A DNA stretch of 10,319 nt from Bacteroidota bacterium. GTDB taxonomy: Bacteria; Bacteroidota; Bacteroidia; Flavobacteriales_D; Crocinitomicaceae. The stretch's first letter is position 1. Each line of letters opens with the position of its first letter. The translations under genes and the position numbers were made by a program. A model generated the notes under the pieces. It was not told where the DNA came from, made no database searches, and worked only from the letters and a program-made list of their open reading frames with translations. Of this stretch, positions 1 to 6,906 are shown piece after piece. Where the stretch lies: positions 1 to 10,319 of the forward strand of contig VGML01000062.1 of assembly GCA_016866415.1 (NCBI GenBank), given 5' to 3'.

Positions 1-1934
1 TTGGGTTAACTCCCAATCGTGCGGATGCCATGGGACATGTTGGAGTTGCAAGAGACTTGTTGGCTCATTTGAATTTTCACAAAAAACAGCAATTAAAAAT
101 AGATTGGCCTGAAGTAAATGATTTAAAACCAACGTCTCATTTTCCAATTACTATTAAAATTGAAGACAATAAAAATTGTTCACGATATTGTGGAGTTACG
201 ATTACGAATGTAAAGGTTGCTCCTTCACCAGAGTGGCTTCAAAAAAATTTGCGTGCTGTCGGTTTGACACCGATAAATAACGTGGTTGACATTACAAATT
301 TCGTGATGCGTGAACTTGGAACGCCACTTCATGCCTTTGATGCTGATTTATTGAATGGACAAATTGTGGTAAAAATTGCTACAAAAGATTCAAAATTCAC
401 CTCCCTTGATGGAGTTGAACGCACCTTGTCTGGAGAAGAATTAATGATTTCAAATGGCTCAGCTGATTTGTGTATCGCAGGAGTTTTTGGAGGTCTGACT
501 TCCGGAATAAAAACAGAAACGCAAAATGTTTTCTTGGAATCGGCGGTTTTCAATTCTGTTTCTGTTCGAAAAACGGCTCGTCATCATGGATTAAATACCG
601 ATGCAAGTTTCCGATTTGAACGTGGTGTTGATCCAGAAATGACATTTTATGCACTGAAACGAGCTGCAAACTTAATTATTGAGGTTGCGGGAGGCTCGAT
701 TGGAATGACTCCACTTGATATTAAAGTTGAGAATTTCGAACATAAAAAATCATTGACAATCAATTTAGATCGAGTGAACCAATTAATTGGTTATTCGATT
801 TCAAAGGATCAACATTTTTCCATTCTTCGCGATTTGGATTTTAAAATTCTTTCAGAAAATAAGAATGAAATTGAATTAGAAATCCCGGCTTATCGCATTG
901 ATGTGACACGTGAAGCTGACATTGCTGAAGAAGTTCTTCGAATCTATGGTTTCAATAACATTCCATTGCCAGAACGTTGGCATTTGGCAGTGAATTCCAA
1001 AAAATCCATTGACCGAGAAAAAATTCAAGCAACCATTTCAGAACTGCTGGTAGCAAAAGGATTTTATGAAGTCCTAAATAACTCATTGACCAAAACAACA
1101 TACACTGAGACTTTTGAGAGCGAAATTTTAAAATCGGAACGAAATGTTCGCTTATTGAACCCATTGAGTCAAGATTTGGAGGTTATGCGTCAAACGCTCA
1201 TTTTTGGTTTATTGGAGAACATTCAACGCAACCAAAATCGCCAGAATCCCAACCTAAGATTGTTTGAATTTGGCAAGAACTATCATTTGTATCCATCTGG
1301 TTATGAAGAAACTAATGTGCTTGCCATTGCGATTACAGGAAGTAAATCACTAGAATTATGGAATAGTGACAAAGATTTAGTTTCCTATTACACCTTGAAA
1401 GGAATTGTAAAATCTCTTTTCGAAAGAATTGGCTTGTATGATCATTTACAATTTCAAACGATTCAAAATGAATTATTTACCGAAGTAGAGAAATGTAAAA
1501 TTCTGAAAAAAGACATTTTAGAAATAGGTTTGGTTTCACAACAATTATTGAATCATTTCGACATCAAAAATCCAGTCTATTGTGCCTTCATCAATTGGGA
1601 TCAACTGATTGAAAATTTGAAAATTGTAAAAATCAATTTCAAGGATTTACCAAAAACATTTGCCGTAAGAAGGGACTTTTCACTTCTGTTAAATAAAGAA
1701 ACCACTTACGCTGAATTGAAAGAAACAGCATTGAATTGCGATAAAAAATTACTTCGAGAAGTGAATTTATTTGATGTTTACGAAGGGAAGAATTTAGAAG
1801 CAGGTAAAAAATCATATGCACTTTCATTTACATTTCAAGATCAAGAACGCACGCTAACGGATTCCGAAATTGACACGGTAATGAACAAGATTAAAACGTC
1901 TTTCGAAGAAAAGTATGGAGCTTCACTACGTTAA
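1..1934 (+). CDS. pheT: Phenylalanyl-tRNA synthetase beta subunit, 5'-truncated by the window edge
   Basis: This is the beta chain of the alpha2-beta2 enzyme that charges tRNA-Phe in the cytoplasm. The frame is already open at base 3, where it reads GLTPNRADAMGHVGVARDL, a conserved internal PheT motif, so the ATG at 30 is not the start. About 643 codons are visible. Bacterial PheT is usually about 800 residues, so roughly 160 N-terminal residues (most of the EMAP/tRNA-binding part) lie outside. In order I see the B3/B4 region (about 170-720, with GLTPINNVVDITNF and GTPLHAFDAD), the B5 domain (about 750-975, ending YRIDVTREADIAEEVLRIYG), the catalytic-like core (about 1000-1600, with LNPLSQDLEVMRQTL and LRLFEFGKNY), and the C-terminal FDX-ACB anticodon-binding domain (about 1645-1931, with FAVRRDFSLLL). 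No frameshift or internal stop is present. It converges on the lipoprotein/hisS pair with only 16 bp between stop codons. Confidence 0.98.
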   Translation, partial: GLTPNRADAMGHVGVARDLLAHLNFHKKQQLKIDWPEVNDLKPTSHFPITIKIEDNKNCSRYCGVTITNVKVAPSPEWLQKNLRAVGLTPINNVVDITNFVMRELGTPLHAFDADLLNGQIVVKIATKDSKFTSLDGVERTLSGEELMISNGSADLCIAGVFGGLTSGIKTETQNVFLESAVFNSVSVRKTARHHGLNTDASFRFERGVDPEMTFYALKRAANLIIEVAGGSIGMTPLDIKVENFEHKKSLTINLDRVNQLIGYSISKDQHFSILRDLDFKILSENKNEIELEIPAYRIDVTREADIAEEVLRIYGFNNIPLPERWHLAVNSKKSIDREKIQATISELLVAKGFYEVLNNSLTKTTYTETFESEILKSERNVRLLNPLSQDLEVMRQTLIFGLLENIQRNQNRQNPNLRLFEFGKNYHLYPSGYEETNVLAIAITGSKSLELWNSDKDLVSYYTLKGIVKSLFERIGLYDHLQFQTIQNELFTEVEKCKILKKDILEIGLVSQQLLNHFDIKNPVYCAFINWDQLIENLKIVKINFKDLPKTFAVRRDFSLLLNKETTYAELKETALNCDKKLLREVNLFDVYEGKNLEAGKKSYALSFTFQDQERTLTDSEIDTVMNKIKTSFEEKYGASLR

Positions 1935-1959
1935 TAGAATTTGCTTAACTCTATTTTTT
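1933..1959 (+). terminator. Probable intrinsic terminator of pheT
   Basis: AATAGAATT (1933-1941) can pair with AACTCTATT (1947-1955) with one A-C mismatch around a five-base loop (TGCTT). The 3' arm leads into a run of T up to 1959. The hairpin begins within the pheT stop codon and its T-run overlaps the last codons of the convergent lipoprotein gene. The T-run lies only on the + side, so it should end pheT transcription. The stem is AT-rich and therefore weak, so efficiency is uncertain. Confidence 0.55.
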
Positions 1960-2232
1960 CATTAAAATTTCCACGAAACAAGATGCAGTTAAGGAATCTG
2001 TTCCTCTAGCGTCTGTCGTGGACTCATCGAAATCATCGTATTTTTTCTCAACTTTTTCTAAATAACAATCAATAAAATCCTGTTTACTTGTTCCAAGAAA
2101 CTCCAATGAACCTTCTGATTTTTTGATGTAATCGCTGGCTTTCTTTTTATCTTCCTCTGTCCAAGAACCTTTTTTACTTCCACAGGAGAAAATTGATAAA
2201 GAAATTGTAGTAATAAAAATTATATTTTTCAT
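1951..2232 (-). CDS. Small putative lipoprotein, 93 aa
   Basis: The protein begins MKNIIFITTISLSIFSCGSKKG: a short basic start, a hydrophobic stretch (residues 4-15) and a lipobox-like end (I-F-S-C17), as expected for signal peptidase II processing and lipid attachment at Cys17. The mature part is about 76 residues, highly charged and probably helical, with two further cysteines (C56 and C85) that could form a disulfide. I do not recognise a named family, although Bacteroidota encode many small lipoproteins with this layout. It lies 38 bp downstream of hisS on the same strand with no evident promoter or terminator in between, so co-transcription with hisS is likely. No functional link to histidine charging is implied. 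Confidence 0.75.
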   Translation of the reverse strand: MKNIIFITTISLSIFSCGSKKGSWTEEDKKKASDYIKKSEGSLEFLGTSKQDFIDCYLEKVEKKYDDFDESTTDARGTDSLTASCFVEILMKK

Positions 2233-2270
2233 ATTTTGATATTTAATCGCTAATTGACTTTTTTTTAAAA

Positions 2271-3638
2271 TCAGAATGTAAATTGAGAAAGATCACTGAA
2301 TTTCAAGCTTACTTGGTCTCCCGAATCCATATTTTTCAATACCAACGTTTCATTATTCAATTCATTTTCACCGAGTAAAACAGTAAATTTCACGCCTCGA
2401 TCATTGGCATATTTCATTTGTTTTTGAAGTTTAGCCGTAGTTGGATATATTTCACAATCTATGCCTTTTTTTCTGAGATCATTTGCCAATTCCAAACATT
2501 TCTCGACTTCCTTTTCTCCGAAATTCACGAATAAAACCGTTAAACCTGAATTCACCTCTTTCGGAAATAAGTCTAACTCGTTGAGTACATCATAAATTCG
2601 ATCAGCTCCAAATGAAATTCCAACGCCAGATAATCCTTTCAAACCAAAAAGACCTGTCAAATCATCGTAACGACCACCGCCACAAATACTTCCCATTTTT
2701 ACATCGTGCGCTTTGACTTCAAAAATGGCTCCTGTATAGTAGTTCAAACCACGAGCTAATGTCACATCAAACTCTACTTCTCCCCTTTCCAACCCTAGTC
2801 TATCTATCGAATTCAAAACAAAATCCAACTCTTCGATTCCTTTCAAACCAATTTCCGAAGCGCTTAAAAATGTTCGCATCAAATTGAGTTTTTCCTGATT
2901 TGTTCCTTTTAATTGAAACAAAGGTTTGATTCGTTCAATCGCACTTTCTGATATGCCTTTGGATCTTAATTCTTCCAAAACACCCTCCTCACCTATTTTA
3001 TCTAATTTATCAATGGCAATTGTAATGTCTACAATTCGATCAGTTTCACCACTCACTTCGGCGATTCCTGTAAGTAATTTCCGATTATTTAATTTAATAG
3101 TAAAACCAGGAAGATTTAATCGCGTTAAAACAGCGTCAAAAATTTGAATCAATTCAATTTCGTATAGTAAGGAATCACTTCCCACCACATCCGCATCGCA
3201 TTGATAAAATTCTTGATAACGTCCGTGCTGCGGTCGATCAGCTCTCCAAACCGGCTGAATTTGATAACGTTTAAACGGAAAAGAAAGTTCGTTCTGATGT
3301 TGAACCACAAAACGAGCAAAGGGCACTGTTAAATCATAACGCAATGCTTTCTCAGCAAGCGAATTCGCAAATCGAGGTAAATTATCATTTTGTAAAGCCT
3401 CAACATCCGCTTTTTTCATTTTTTCGCCCGAATTCAGAATTCGAAAAATCAAACGATCTCCTTCTTCCCCATATTTTCCCAACAAAGTTCCTGACAATTC
3501 TAAACTCGGCGTTTCGATTGGTGCAAATCCATATAGTTTAAAAACCTGCTTAATCGTATCGAAAATATACGTTCGCTTGTAAACATCGGAAGGCAAGAAA
3601 TCACGCGTTCCCTTGGGAATAGCCGGTTTTTGAGACAT
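2271..3638 (-). CDS. hisS: Histidyl-tRNA synthetase
   Basis: This class II aminoacyl-tRNA synthetase charges tRNA-His in the cytoplasm. The 455-aa protein is complete and starts MSQKPAIPKGTRDFLP, the usual N-terminus. Motif 1 is near residues 34-46 (KLYGFAPIETPSLE). DLTVPFAR is at 102-109. The motif 2 region is at 131-150 (WRADRPQHGRYQEFYQCDAD). The histidine-specific signature ARGLNYYTG is at 295-303. Motif 3 includes GGGRYDDL (320-327) and GISFGADR (340-347). An alpha/beta anticodon-binding domain covers about 366-455. It is longer than the E. coli enzyme (424 aa); the extra residues fall in the N-terminal half, before and inside the catalytic domain, which I take as the Bacteroidota form. 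It is divergent from the Crp/Fnr regulator, with 54 bp between start codons, and is followed by the lipoprotein gene. Confidence 0.98.
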   Translation of the reverse strand: MSQKPAIPKGTRDFLPSDVYKRTYIFDTIKQVFKLYGFAPIETPSLELSGTLLGKYGEEGDRLIFRILNSGEKMKKADVEALQNDNLPRFANSLAEKALRYDLTVPFARFVVQHQNELSFPFKRYQIQPVWRADRPQHGRYQEFYQCDADVVGSDSLLYEIELIQIFDAVLTRLNLPGFTIKLNNRKLLTGIAEVSGETDRIVDITIAIDKLDKIGEEGVLEELRSKGISESAIERIKPLFQLKGTNQEKLNLMRTFLSASEIGLKGIEELDFVLNSIDRLGLERGEVEFDVTLARGLNYYTGAIFEVKAHDVKMGSICGGGRYDDLTGLFGLKGLSGVGISFGADRIYDVLNELDLFPKEVNSGLTVLFVNFGEKEVEKCLELANDLRKKGIDCEIYPTTAKLQKQMKYANDRGVKFTVLLGENELNNETLVLKNMDSGDQVSLKFSDLSQFTF

Positions 3639-3660
3639 ATTTTCAACACTTTAGGTCCTG

Positions 3661-3668
3661 CAAAGTTA
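3661..3668 (-). promoter_or_regulatory. Candidate Bacteroidota -7 promoter element for hisS
   Basis: Read on the minus strand this is TAACTTTG, an exact match to the TAnnTTTG -7 element used by the primary sigma factor of Bacteroidota. It ends 22 bases before the hisS start codon, giving a plausible leader of 15-20 nt. I see no clear TTG -33 element at the usual spacing (only a TTTC about 21 bases upstream), so the assignment rests on the -7 box and its position. Confidence 0.5.
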
Positions 3669-3692
3669 GAAATAAGCTGAAAAGATATTGAA

Positions 3693-4319
3693 ATGAATTA
3701 CCTAAATTTGTTTATGGATGAATTGCAAGCAAAACAACAATTACTGAATTACATCAACCAACGCATTTCTTTGACCGAAGATGAACAGCAAAAAGTGGCC
3801 AACGCCTTTCAATTAAAGCAATTCAAAAAAAAGGAATATTTTCTTGAGCAAGGTCGACCTAACCGACAAGAAGCCTTTGTTGTTTCAGGAACTTTTCGCG
3901 TTTTTCACATTGACAATAAGTCCATGGAGCACGTATTGTATTTCGGTTTCAAAGATTGGTGGGTTGGTGATAGTGCCTCTTTCAACAGTGACATTCCTTC
4001 GTTTTTAAATGTCCAGGCGATGGAAGATAGTTGGCTTTTGCAAATTCAATGGGAAGAAAAAGAAAAACTTTATGAGGATGTACCGAAATTAGAAAGACTG
4101 TTTCGAATCATTACAATGCGCACATTGACAGTTTTGCAAAAGCGATTTTTTCTAACAGTAGGAGCTAGTGCGGAAGAACGTTATTTGGAATTACTCGAAC
4201 GACATCAAGGCATCGAACAACTCGTTCCACAGCATCAAATTGCGTCCTATCTTGGTATTTTACCAGAATCCTTGAGCCGAATGAAAAAACAGCTTTTAAT
4301 GAAGAATAAAGGAATTTAA
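3693..4319 (+). CDS. Crp/Fnr-family transcriptional regulator
   Basis: The 208-aa protein has the Crp/Fnr layout seen in many Bacteroidota orphan regulators. A cyclic-nucleotide-binding-like beta barrel covers about residues 30-120, a long dimerisation helix about 122-155, and a C-terminal winged helix-turn-helix about 157-205. Family hallmarks are GASAEERYLELLERH (157-171) and HQIASYLGILPESLSRMKK (181-199), the latter holding the recognition helix. The phosphate-binding cassette of true cAMP receptors (GE...RS) is not conserved: the equivalent stretch reads VGDSASFNSDIPSFLNVQA, so the ligand may differ or be absent. No cysteine cluster for an Fnr-type iron-sulfur centre is seen. The true start may be the ATG at 3714 (MDELQAKQQLL, 201 aa), closer to the usual family length. 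Targets cannot be deduced; it diverges from hisS. Its stop codon lies inside the repeat that begins the adjacent pseudogene. Confidence 0.9.
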   Translation: MNYLNLFMDELQAKQQLLNYINQRISLTEDEQQKVANAFQLKQFKKKEYFLEQGRPNRQEAFVVSGTFRVFHIDNKSMEHVLYFGFKDWWVGDSASFNSDIPSFLNVQAMEDSWLLQIQWEEKEKLYEDVPKLERLFRIITMRTLTVLQKRFFLTVGASAEERYLELLERHQGIEQLVPQHQIASYLGILPESLSRMKKQLLMKNKGI

Positions 4320-4334
4320 TCCCATGAAATTATA
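4315..4334 (+). repeat. Left copy of 20-bp direct repeat at the 5' edge of the duplication
   Basis: TTTAATCCCATGAAATTATA occurs here and again at 5157-5176, each time spanning the start of the 149-aa family reading frame. Homology does not continue upstream of TTTAATCCC, so this marks the left boundary of the duplicated unit. In this copy it overlaps the stop codon of the Crp/Fnr gene. Confidence 0.85.
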
Positions 4335-4676
4335 ATACAGCTATCCTTATGATGGCGAAATAACCGAGGAATGAACTAGCTTATTCGTTCCAATTTCTAA
4401 CACAGAAAAATACTTGGATGAATTAAACTCATTTTTTGACGAAGATAAACCTTTGTTATCTATTCTCAGCGGCAACAACTGTTGTCTCAACGATTAAATT
4501 ATTTTTCAGTTCGAATCAATTACTTTTTACCGAGTCATTGCTTTCCGAAACAACAACAGAATTAGGGCAATCATTACCTTCTTCAAAACTAGGAGAAAAA
4601 TTAAGAAAAAACAATGTTTCTGAATTATTGTGCTCTCTTAATTTTACAAATAATTTAATTAGATTTACGTCATTAA
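4324..4676 (+). pseudogene. Decayed paralogue of the 149-aa gene at 5166
   Basis: This stretch aligns with the intact gene at 5166-5615 from the ATG onward. Its first frame reads MKL-stop-YSYPYDGEITEE-stop, with TAA at codon 4 (4333-4335) and TGA at codon 17 (4372-4374). It then matches the intact protein through EKYLDELNSFFDE. A 2-nt deletion near 4466 moves the homology to another frame, which reads SAATTVVSTIKLFFSS, then LLSETTTELGQSLPSS, then NNVSELLCSL, against AAATENDPTTKLFFTS, LLSESTDELGQALPSA and NKVSELLYAW in the intact copy. After about 4640 the match fades, with a possible weak continuation to about 4676. The open frame at 4436-4681 is therefore the second half of a dead gene. At least three independent disabling changes are present, so sequencing error is not a good explanation. 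The function of the family is unknown. Confidence 0.9.
4404..4445 (+). repeat. 42-bp perfect direct repeat, left copy (inside the pseudogene)
   Basis: Bases 4404-4445 are identical to 5246-5287, covering the codons for EKYLDELNSFFDE. This is the longest identical block shared by the dead and living copies of the 149-aa gene family. The two blocks are 842 bp apart in the same orientation. Confidence 0.9.
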
Positions 4677-4689
4677 AATAAGAAAAGAT

Positions 4690-5109
4690 ATGCCTCAACA
4701 CTATCGTCCAGACAAGGAAAATTTAGACTTAGAACTGGAAAAAATGGACACCAACCTGTATCAGATGGTTGAACAAGGTCTTATGCACGAAGATATGATT
4801 ATGATTATCGAATCATTGGTTTCAGATTGGTGTAAAGAAAACCTCAGCACATTCATCAACACTTACCAAACCTTCGCAAAAGAATTTGAAGAACTATCGG
4901 ACGATGATAAAAAGTATTACGCGGACATGGATGAGTTTATACAGGAAAAAGGTAATAGATGGTGGATAGAAACATTTTATCAGGCCACCAATGAGGAAAA
5001 AGAAACGTTGCTACACCGATACAATCTAACGATTTCCTGCTGTTTGCATAGTACTACGTATGATTACTATACTATCCTAGAAACCATAGAAAATTCATGG
5101 AATAATTAA
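4690..5109 (+). CDS. Uncharacterised acidic protein, 139 aa
   Basis: I do not recognise this protein. It starts MPQHYRPDKENLDLELEKMD, has no signal peptide or membrane segment, and looks soluble, acidic and largely helical (for example EEFEELSDDDKKYYADMDEF-like runs near residues 69-86). Aromatic pairs (WW at about 90-91, YY near 75-76 and 125-126) and a CC pair near 118-119 are visible. The ATG follows a purine-rich AAGAAAAGA, a reasonable ribosome site. It sits between the dead and living copies of the 149-aa gene family, which suggests it was carried with, or inserted between, the duplicated units. That placement is compatible with immunity or accessory gene clusters, but nothing in the sequence assigns a function. 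Codon use is AT-rich like its neighbours. Confidence 0.7.
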   Translation: MPQHYRPDKENLDLELEKMDTNLYQMVEQGLMHEDMIMIIESLVSDWCKENLSTFINTYQTFAKEFEELSDDDKKYYADMDEFIQEKGNRWWIETFYQATNEEKETLLHRYNLTISCCLHSTTYDYYTILETIENSWNN

Positions 5110-5156
5110 TAGCTATGTGTCTCCTTTATGGACATTAAAACACCAAGAAATTTACC

Positions 5157-5176
5157 TTTAATCCCATGAAATTATA
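5157..5176 (+). repeat. Right copy of 20-bp direct repeat at the 5' edge of the duplication
   Basis: Identical to 4315-4334. It covers the nine bases upstream of the ATG and the first codons of the intact 149-aa gene. The base context upstream differs from the left copy (TTACC here, GGAA there), so the duplicated block begins at TTTAATCCC. Confidence 0.85.
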
Positions 5177-5615
5177 CTACAATTATCCGTATGATGGCGA
5201 AATAACCGAAGAAAGAACGGGTACATTTGTTCCAATTGCTAACATAGAAAAATACTTGGATGAATTAAACTCATTTTTTGACGAAGAGAAACCACTGGTA
5301 ACTATTCTGGCAGCGGCAACTGAGAATGATCCAACCACTAAACTATTTTTCACTTCATACCATTTACTGTTTTCAGCGCCATTACTCTCGGAAAGTACTG
5401 ATGAATTGGGACAGGCGTTACCCTCTGCAAACCTTGACGAGATTTTAAAAGAAAATAAGGTCTCAGAATTACTATACGCTTGGTTAATTCAAGTAAATCC
5501 AGAAGAAATATACCTAAGCGATTACGTAGTTAAGCTCGCCCAACCCGGTCAAACGATTCCAATCGAACGTTATGACAGTGAGTATGGAAATTACAACTAT
5601 GAAGTGAACAGTTAA
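5166..5615 (+). CDS. Uncharacterised protein, 149 aa (intact copy of a locally duplicated gene)
   Basis: I do not recognise this family. The protein starts MKLYYNYPYDGEITEERTGT, has no signal peptide or membrane helix, and appears soluble and acidic. The middle (about residues 57-110: KLFFTSYHLLFSAPLLSEST, then NKVSELLYAWLIQ) looks helical. The C-terminal 35 residues are rich in Tyr, Pro and Gln (QPGQTIPIERYDSEYGNYNY). The start is supported because the homology with the pseudogene at 4324 begins within nine bases upstream of this ATG. Its 5' third is close to identical to that pseudogene while the remainder is clearly more diverged. Downstream, a membrane protein gene follows after 39 bp on the same strand, so the two could be co-transcribed. 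Confidence 0.75.
   Translation: MKLYYNYPYDGEITEERTGTFVPIANIEKYLDELNSFFDEEKPLVTILAAATENDPTTKLFFTSYHLLFSAPLLSESTDELGQALPSANLDEILKENKVSELLYAWLIQVNPEEIYLSDYVVKLAQPGQTIPIERYDSEYGNYNYEVNS
5246..5287 (+). repeat. 42-bp perfect direct repeat, right copy (inside the intact gene)
   Basis: Identical to 4404-4445 in the pseudogene. It encodes part of the N-terminal third of the 149-aa protein. Confidence 0.9.
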
Positions 5616-5654
5616 ATTAGTTTCAAAAATTAGACGATTAATTAAAATAAAAAA

Positions 5655-6017
5655 ATGAAAAGATTAATAGGTGTAATAAAAATTACCATTGTTGGTTTTC
5701 TTGTTGTTAACTTATTTATAGGCCTTATTTTATTTCTCGAAAGTTATATTGAAGGAACAGAAATGCCTCTCAAGTATTTCGGATTTGTAAATCTTTATGG
5801 AATTATTACCTGTGTTATTTTTGGATATTTAGATCAGCCAATTCTTGAAAAAAGATTATTGATTGGAATAACCATAGGAACTGTTTTGCTTATCATTACT
5901 TCATTTTTTATTGGGAGTGATTTACTTCTTGAGCAATCTTTTTTTCTCTTTTTCGGAATTGTACTTGGAAGAAAAGCAGTAGTTGCTATCGATATGTTTT
6001 TAAATGAGTCTGACTAA
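5655..6017 (+). CDS. Uncharacterised small integral membrane protein, 120 aa
   Basis: The protein is dominated by hydrophobic segments at about residues 8-29, 42-58, 67-87 and 90-106. This suggests three or four inner-membrane helices with short charged connections (YIEGTEMPLK, LDQPILEKR). The short basic N-terminus (MKRLIGVIK) favours a cytoplasmic N-terminus. No signal-peptidase site, metal-binding residues or recognisable family motif is visible. It lies 39 bp after the 149-aa gene on the same strand, with an A-rich leader (AAAATAAAAAA) instead of a Shine-Dalgarno sequence. Some immunity proteins are small membrane proteins of this kind, but so are many unrelated proteins, and no toxin is seen here. 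Confidence 0.7.
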   Translation: MKRLIGVIKITIVGFLVVNLFIGLILFLESYIEGTEMPLKYFGFVNLYGIITCVIFGYLDQPILEKRLLIGITIGTVLLIITSFFIGSDLLLEQSFFLFFGIVLGRKAVVAIDMFLNESD

Positions 6018-6366
6018 GAAAATAAATTTTTTGCAAAACCAGAGATGTAAATAATGCAAAAATTAAATGCGAATAATTTACGTTGAATCGATTAATTAAC
6101 TAGTTCTTTAAAGTTTATCTATTCTTTATTCCCTTTTTTTCCACGTTAAACCTCGTTCGTTACTTGATGAGTTGTAAAAATAAATTGTATTTTAGCTAAG
6201 TAATATAACACGCAGTTTATACTGCAAGATTTAATGCTCGAATTAGAATTGTAGCTTGTGTAAACTATCAAAAGGAATAGGACAGAAAAAGAACCACCAA
6301 AAAAGATGGAAACAAGAGAAAGTATCGCACTATTTTCATACCTAAATTAAATTAACTAAATAAAGA
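6018..6366. other. 349-bp gap with no convincing gene
   Basis: All six frames are broken by stops at short intervals and I see no tRNA, terminator with a T-run, or repeat array. Two minor items are present. One is a short GCAGT-TTAT-ACTGC hairpin at 6212-6225. The other is a 23-codon minus-strand frame (6268-6339) that would encode the hydrophobic peptide MKIVRYFLLFPSFLVVLFLS plus YSF. The region is very AT-rich. It probably contains the promoter of the 167-aa gene downstream, but no TAnnTTTG element is evident close to that start. Confidence 0.5.
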
Positions 6367-6870
6367 GTGTCAATCATAAATTTATATTCAACTGAAAATA
6401 CACCGTTATTTCTTTTAAATCGTGAATTTTTTAGCATTGCTTGGGGGCAAAAGCATTTCGGATATTTCGTGGATCCAATTAACGGTTATTTCATTGAATA
6501 TCAAAATCCAGTAAATTGGAACTTCTTTTCAACAGCAAAAAACCAAATGAATAGTGTGTTTTGGGGACATGAAACCGATGGTTTTATCACAAGAAAAGAT
6601 TTGTTTCAAAACATAAACCAATTAAAAGTTACAAATACCAAGCAAGAAAGTGTTGAATTCAATTTGTCTGAAATTCAAAATGATATAATAAAATCTGGCT
6701 ATGATCAAGTAGGTGGTGGGTGCGATATGGGTATTTCTTCATATACTATTTTAATTTATGACATATACAATAATCTATACACAAGAAATATACTCAACAC
6801 TGACGGAGATGTTTGTTTAAGAAGTCGATCATTGTTCGCTAATGAATTGATGCGTTATTTTCAATTATAG
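6367..6870 (+). CDS. Uncharacterised protein, 167 aa, GTG start
   Basis: I do not recognise this protein. The frame has a stop codon at 6361-6363, so GTG at 6367 is the only upstream start; the next in-frame ATG is about 60 codons in and would remove the aromatic-rich first third. The N-terminal part (LFLLNREFFSIAWGQKHFGY, then FVDPINGYFIEYQNPVNWNF) is rich in Phe, Tyr and Trp and looks like beta strands. A glycine-cysteine turn GGGCDMG lies at 116-122, followed by the strand-like SSYTILIYDIYNNLY. A second cysteine is at 150. There is no signal peptide or membrane helix, so it is probably cytosolic. It lies about 295 bp upstream of the STAND NTPase gene on the same strand. A role as partner, inhibitor or unrelated cargo is possible, with nothing to choose between them. 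A degraded or N-terminally shortened gene cannot be excluded. Confidence 0.6.
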   Translation: MSIINLYSTENTPLFLLNREFFSIAWGQKHFGYFVDPINGYFIEYQNPVNWNFFSTAKNQMNSVFWGHETDGFITRKDLFQNINQLKVTNTKQESVEFNLSEIQNDIIKSGYDQVGGGCDMGISSYTILIYDIYNNLYTRNILNTDGDVCLRSRSLFANELMRYFQL

Positions 6871-6906
6871 ATTGACTCAAGACATCTTAATAGAAAAAAA
6901 CTTTAA

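Noticed and set aside
3703..3710. TAAATTTG, an exact TAnnTTTG match on the + strand, as the promoter of the Crp/Fnr gene.
   Set aside because: It ends only three bases before the alternative ATG at 3714 and lies inside the longer reading frame, with no -33 element at proper spacing. It would require leaderless initiation. Possible but not supportable.
4333..4374. In-frame TAA and TGA in the left copy could be read as recoding (selenocysteine or stop readthrough).
   Set aside because: Two different stop codons plus a 2-nt deletion are present, the living copy has ordinary sense codons there, and no recoding structure is visible. Pseudogene decay is simpler.
4436..4681. 81-codon open frame as a separate gene.
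   Set aside because: Its protein from about residue 11 aligns with the second half of the 149-aa protein, so it is the frameshifted part of the pseudogene. The overlapping minus-strand frame at 4516-4701 is a shadow.
4315..5176. Direct repeats flanking the 139-aa gene as ends of a mobile element.
   Set aside because: The repeats are the matching 5' ends of two paralogous reading frames, not terminal repeats. No transposase, inverted ends or target-site duplication is present.
6212..6225. GCAGT-TTAT-ACTGC hairpin as a terminator or operator.
   Set aside because: The stem is only five base pairs, no T-run follows, and it is far from both flanking genes. Such short inverted repeats are expected by chance.
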